Shown: piece by piece, positions 62,542-64,000 of the stretch
How the letters are laid out: the number at the start of each line of letters is the position of its first letter
How positions within the stretch are numbered: position 1 is the stretch's first letter
Assembly: GCA_030374805.1 (NCBI GenBank)
Contig: JARGSG010000028.1
Span: forward strand, 62,001-126,000
Length of the DNA stretch: 64,000 nucleotides
Source of the DNA: Gracilaria gracilis
Lineage: Eukaryota > Rhodophyta > Florideophyceae > Gracilariales > Gracilariaceae
Direction of reading: 5' to 3'
Position numbers and translations under genes: made by a program
Notes under the pieces: generated by a model
The model's database searches: none
What the model was told of the DNA's origin: nothing
What the model saw: only the letters and a program-made list of their open reading frames with translations

Positions 62542-62673
62542 GGCGTGGCCTCCGCGTCCCTGAAGACTACACGCGGCGGCGCCGGCGCGCTCCACAATAT
62601 TGTGCGGGGCGTTTCTGCCGCGCAATTGATAGCTAGGCATGGCGCCACTGCCACACAGCGGATGTATGTGTAT
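62542..62673 (+). repeat. Array of four 33-bp units (right array)
   Basis: Units at 62542, 62575, 62608 and 62641 encode GVASASLKTTR, GGAGALHNIVR, GVSAAQLIARH and GATATQRMYVY in one frame. The same 33-base phase and G-A-x-A pattern as the array at 61413. Confidence 0.75.
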
Positions 62674-62756
62674 CGACGCCACCGCAATCAGATCAAAACT
62701 ATGGGAGGTTACTGATGCAGGAGGGGAATTTTTAAGTGAAGCAGAAGACGAATAGT

Positions 62757-63185
62757 TTACTCAATGACTCGATTCTTCAGAAGCTCAAGCAGCAGCATGA
62801 TATCCCCACCAGGCTCCTTGGACTTGGGAACTGCGCGAACGGCGAGACGAAAGCCGAAGATGACCTTACGAAGATACACAGTAGGTAAATTTCTTAGCAG
62901 AATACGTAACACATTGTCGACAAAACGATGAGAAAGCTTTCCGCGAACGGCATTCCGCAAGATACGTTCAAACTCTGCCATCAGCTCCGACGACCAGAAA
63001 ATATCAGCACTTACACGAGAACTACCAGATTGACACGAACTTTTCACCGCCTCATCATCGATCAAGGAACAGCGAACTGCGTGTAGGTGCTCAGTATCAT
63101 CTTCAGTTGCTTCCACCACCAAGGAGGTTGCGTTTAAAGTGATTTCAGACATGTTAGATGCAGTCTTCGTGCGGCTTTTTGGCAT
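62757..63185 (-). CDS. Unrecognised small protein, intact
   Basis: 142 residues from ATG 63185 (MPKSRTKTASNMSEITLNATS). The N-terminal third is polar; the rest is helical and basic (SELMAEFERILRNAVRGKLSHRFVDNVLRILLRNLPTVYLRKVIFGFRLAVRAVP). It has no stops, and its composition differs from the decayed transposon frames around it, so it may be a host gene in the repeat block. A role cannot be given. Confidence 0.5.
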   Translation of the reverse strand: MPKSRTKTASNMSEITLNATSLVVEATEDDTEHLHAVRCSLIDDEAVKSSCQSGSSRVSADIFWSSELMAEFERILRNAVRGKLSHRFVDNVLRILLRNLPTVYLRKVIFGFRLAVRAVPKSKEPGGDIMLLLELLKNRVIE

Positions 63186-63796
63186 CTGTGGTGAACGAAA
63201 GGCCAGAAAGGCCTTAAATAAGATCAAGTACGATTAAGGTTATGTGCCAAATACACGTAAGACATTCTACCCTCGTTGTCAATCTAGTATGTGATGGAAA
63301 AAGAGCCAGGGTATTTAGTTACCGGGGGTATGCACTTTAATTCGAGTCTACATAAACCCCCGAGGTGAAGCGTTCCCGCCAACTCAACTGGGACATACCA
63401 ATTGCCCTCGACGACCCTCCCCCACAAGCGCTAACGACCCTTCTTCCTCCCTTGGGCTCTCTTGCAAATTGTAGCTACCGCCCCTGTATTTGCACCCACG
63501 GTCCGTCAAAGAACGTGGGGGGAGGAATCCATTGTTTATGGCTTAGATTGCGGCCTCTTCGCTTCGTCTTGACTTATCAACTCAAGTCAACCACACAACC
63601 CCCCACTTTGCGTATTGTTTATTTGGCTCAACACCGAGCTACACTGTTATCTTTCGCCGTTTTTGGCAGGTACCCCTTGCCATTTGTGTTGTTTTCTCTG
63701 ACATTGTCACCACCCACGTCATTTGGTTGTTGTTGTGTCAAAAATGAAGTCCACAGGTACCCCCAGCAGGGCCTCGCGCCTCGTGAGTCTATTATG
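63186..63796. other. Upstream region of the small gene and edge sequence
   Basis: 611 bases, Pro/Thr/Ser-rich if translated; no feature recognised. Confidence 0.4.
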
Positions 63797-64000
63797 TCAT
63801 TCAATGGTGCTTTTGTAGATGTAAGGAAGTCCCTTTTCTATTTTGAGAATGTGGCAGCGACCGGTATTGATAGTGCCGGCCGGGCCGCCAAGTTGTTGGG
63901 TTTCCTTGATAGAGAAGCGTTTGATTCCTTCTAAGGTAACTAGGCTGTTAATGGTTCATTGTTAGCCCAAGCAAAGGATTTTGCTAAGATGAAGGCCACT
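63797..64000 (+). pseudogene. Possible gag-like fragment at right edge
   Basis: MSFNGAFVDVRKSLFYFENVAATGIDSAGRAAKLLGFLDREAFDSF ends at a stop (63934). The next bases continue VNGSLLAQAKDFAKMKAT in another frame, as if a single frameshift divides one gag-like protein that runs off the edge. Tentative. Confidence 0.35.

Noticed and set aside
1..64000. CRISPR arrays, operons, tRNA or rRNA genes
   Set aside because: None found by eye; the window is nuclear eukaryotic DNA. A tRNA search by program was not possible here.

Overview
The window reads as nuclear DNA of a red alga. A gene for a phycoerythrin gamma (linker) subunit, found in phycobilisome-bearing red algae, lies at 11.1-11.9 kb. Around it are other plastid and algal genes: ferredoxin-NADP reductase, UDP-sulfoquinovose synthase, a plastid GrpE and a bifunctional RibD. 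Introns are rare; I see only three, one in a sterol reductase and two in a Rab18-type GTPase. A compact intron-poor gene island next to a transposon-rich block resembles florideophytes such as Chondrus, but the species is inference.

Layout. 1-36.7 kb is a gene island of about 26 genes: RRP42 (cut by the left edge), a DUF1279 plastid protein, GrpE, APC13, condensin CAP-D2, FNR, a small unknown, phycoerythrin gamma, a trypsin-like protease with a broken frame, a RING-H2 protein, a RhaM-like mutarotase, a LON-domain protein, RMND5/GID2, RibD, an acidic plastid membrane protein, a delta-14 sterol reductase, an SGNH-like pseudoenzyme, an RVxF-containing coiled-coil protein, Rab18, SQD1, a predicted mitochondrial protein, an ankyrin protein, PDX2, an Ala-rich repeat protein, PCNA and an ELMO-domain protein. 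Neighbours mostly alternate in strand, so they form convergent and divergent pairs with short spacers. A recurring TTGGCGC word lies in several divergent promoters.

37-63 kb is a nested transposon block. A 3.5-kb PIF/Harbinger element with both proteins open and perfect 19-bp inverted repeats sits inside a 230-bp LTR, next to the LTR's TATA box. That LTR belongs to a decayed Ty1/copia element on the minus strand (40.7-45.8 kb). A second copy of the same LTR lies at 47.84-48.07 kb. A second copia element runs on the plus strand (49.6-52.7 kb) and stops inside the reverse transcriptase. A different LTR family, 770 bp, is present twice in opposite orientation (46.4-47.1 and 55.3-56.1 kb); the second copy precedes a decayed gag. 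A decayed DDE transposase (58.6-59.8 kb) and two arrays of 33-bp units (61.4 and 62.5 kb) follow. One unrecognised open frame (62.76-63.19 kb) may be a host gene.

The island genes serve unrelated housekeeping and plastid functions and are not a pathway cluster. I found no clear new multi-gene system. The most unusual items are the heptamer array that repeats the promoter word, the protease joined to a truncated Hint-like block, the SGNH fold without catalytic residues, the paired 33-bp arrays, and the TATA-adjacent Harbinger insertion.
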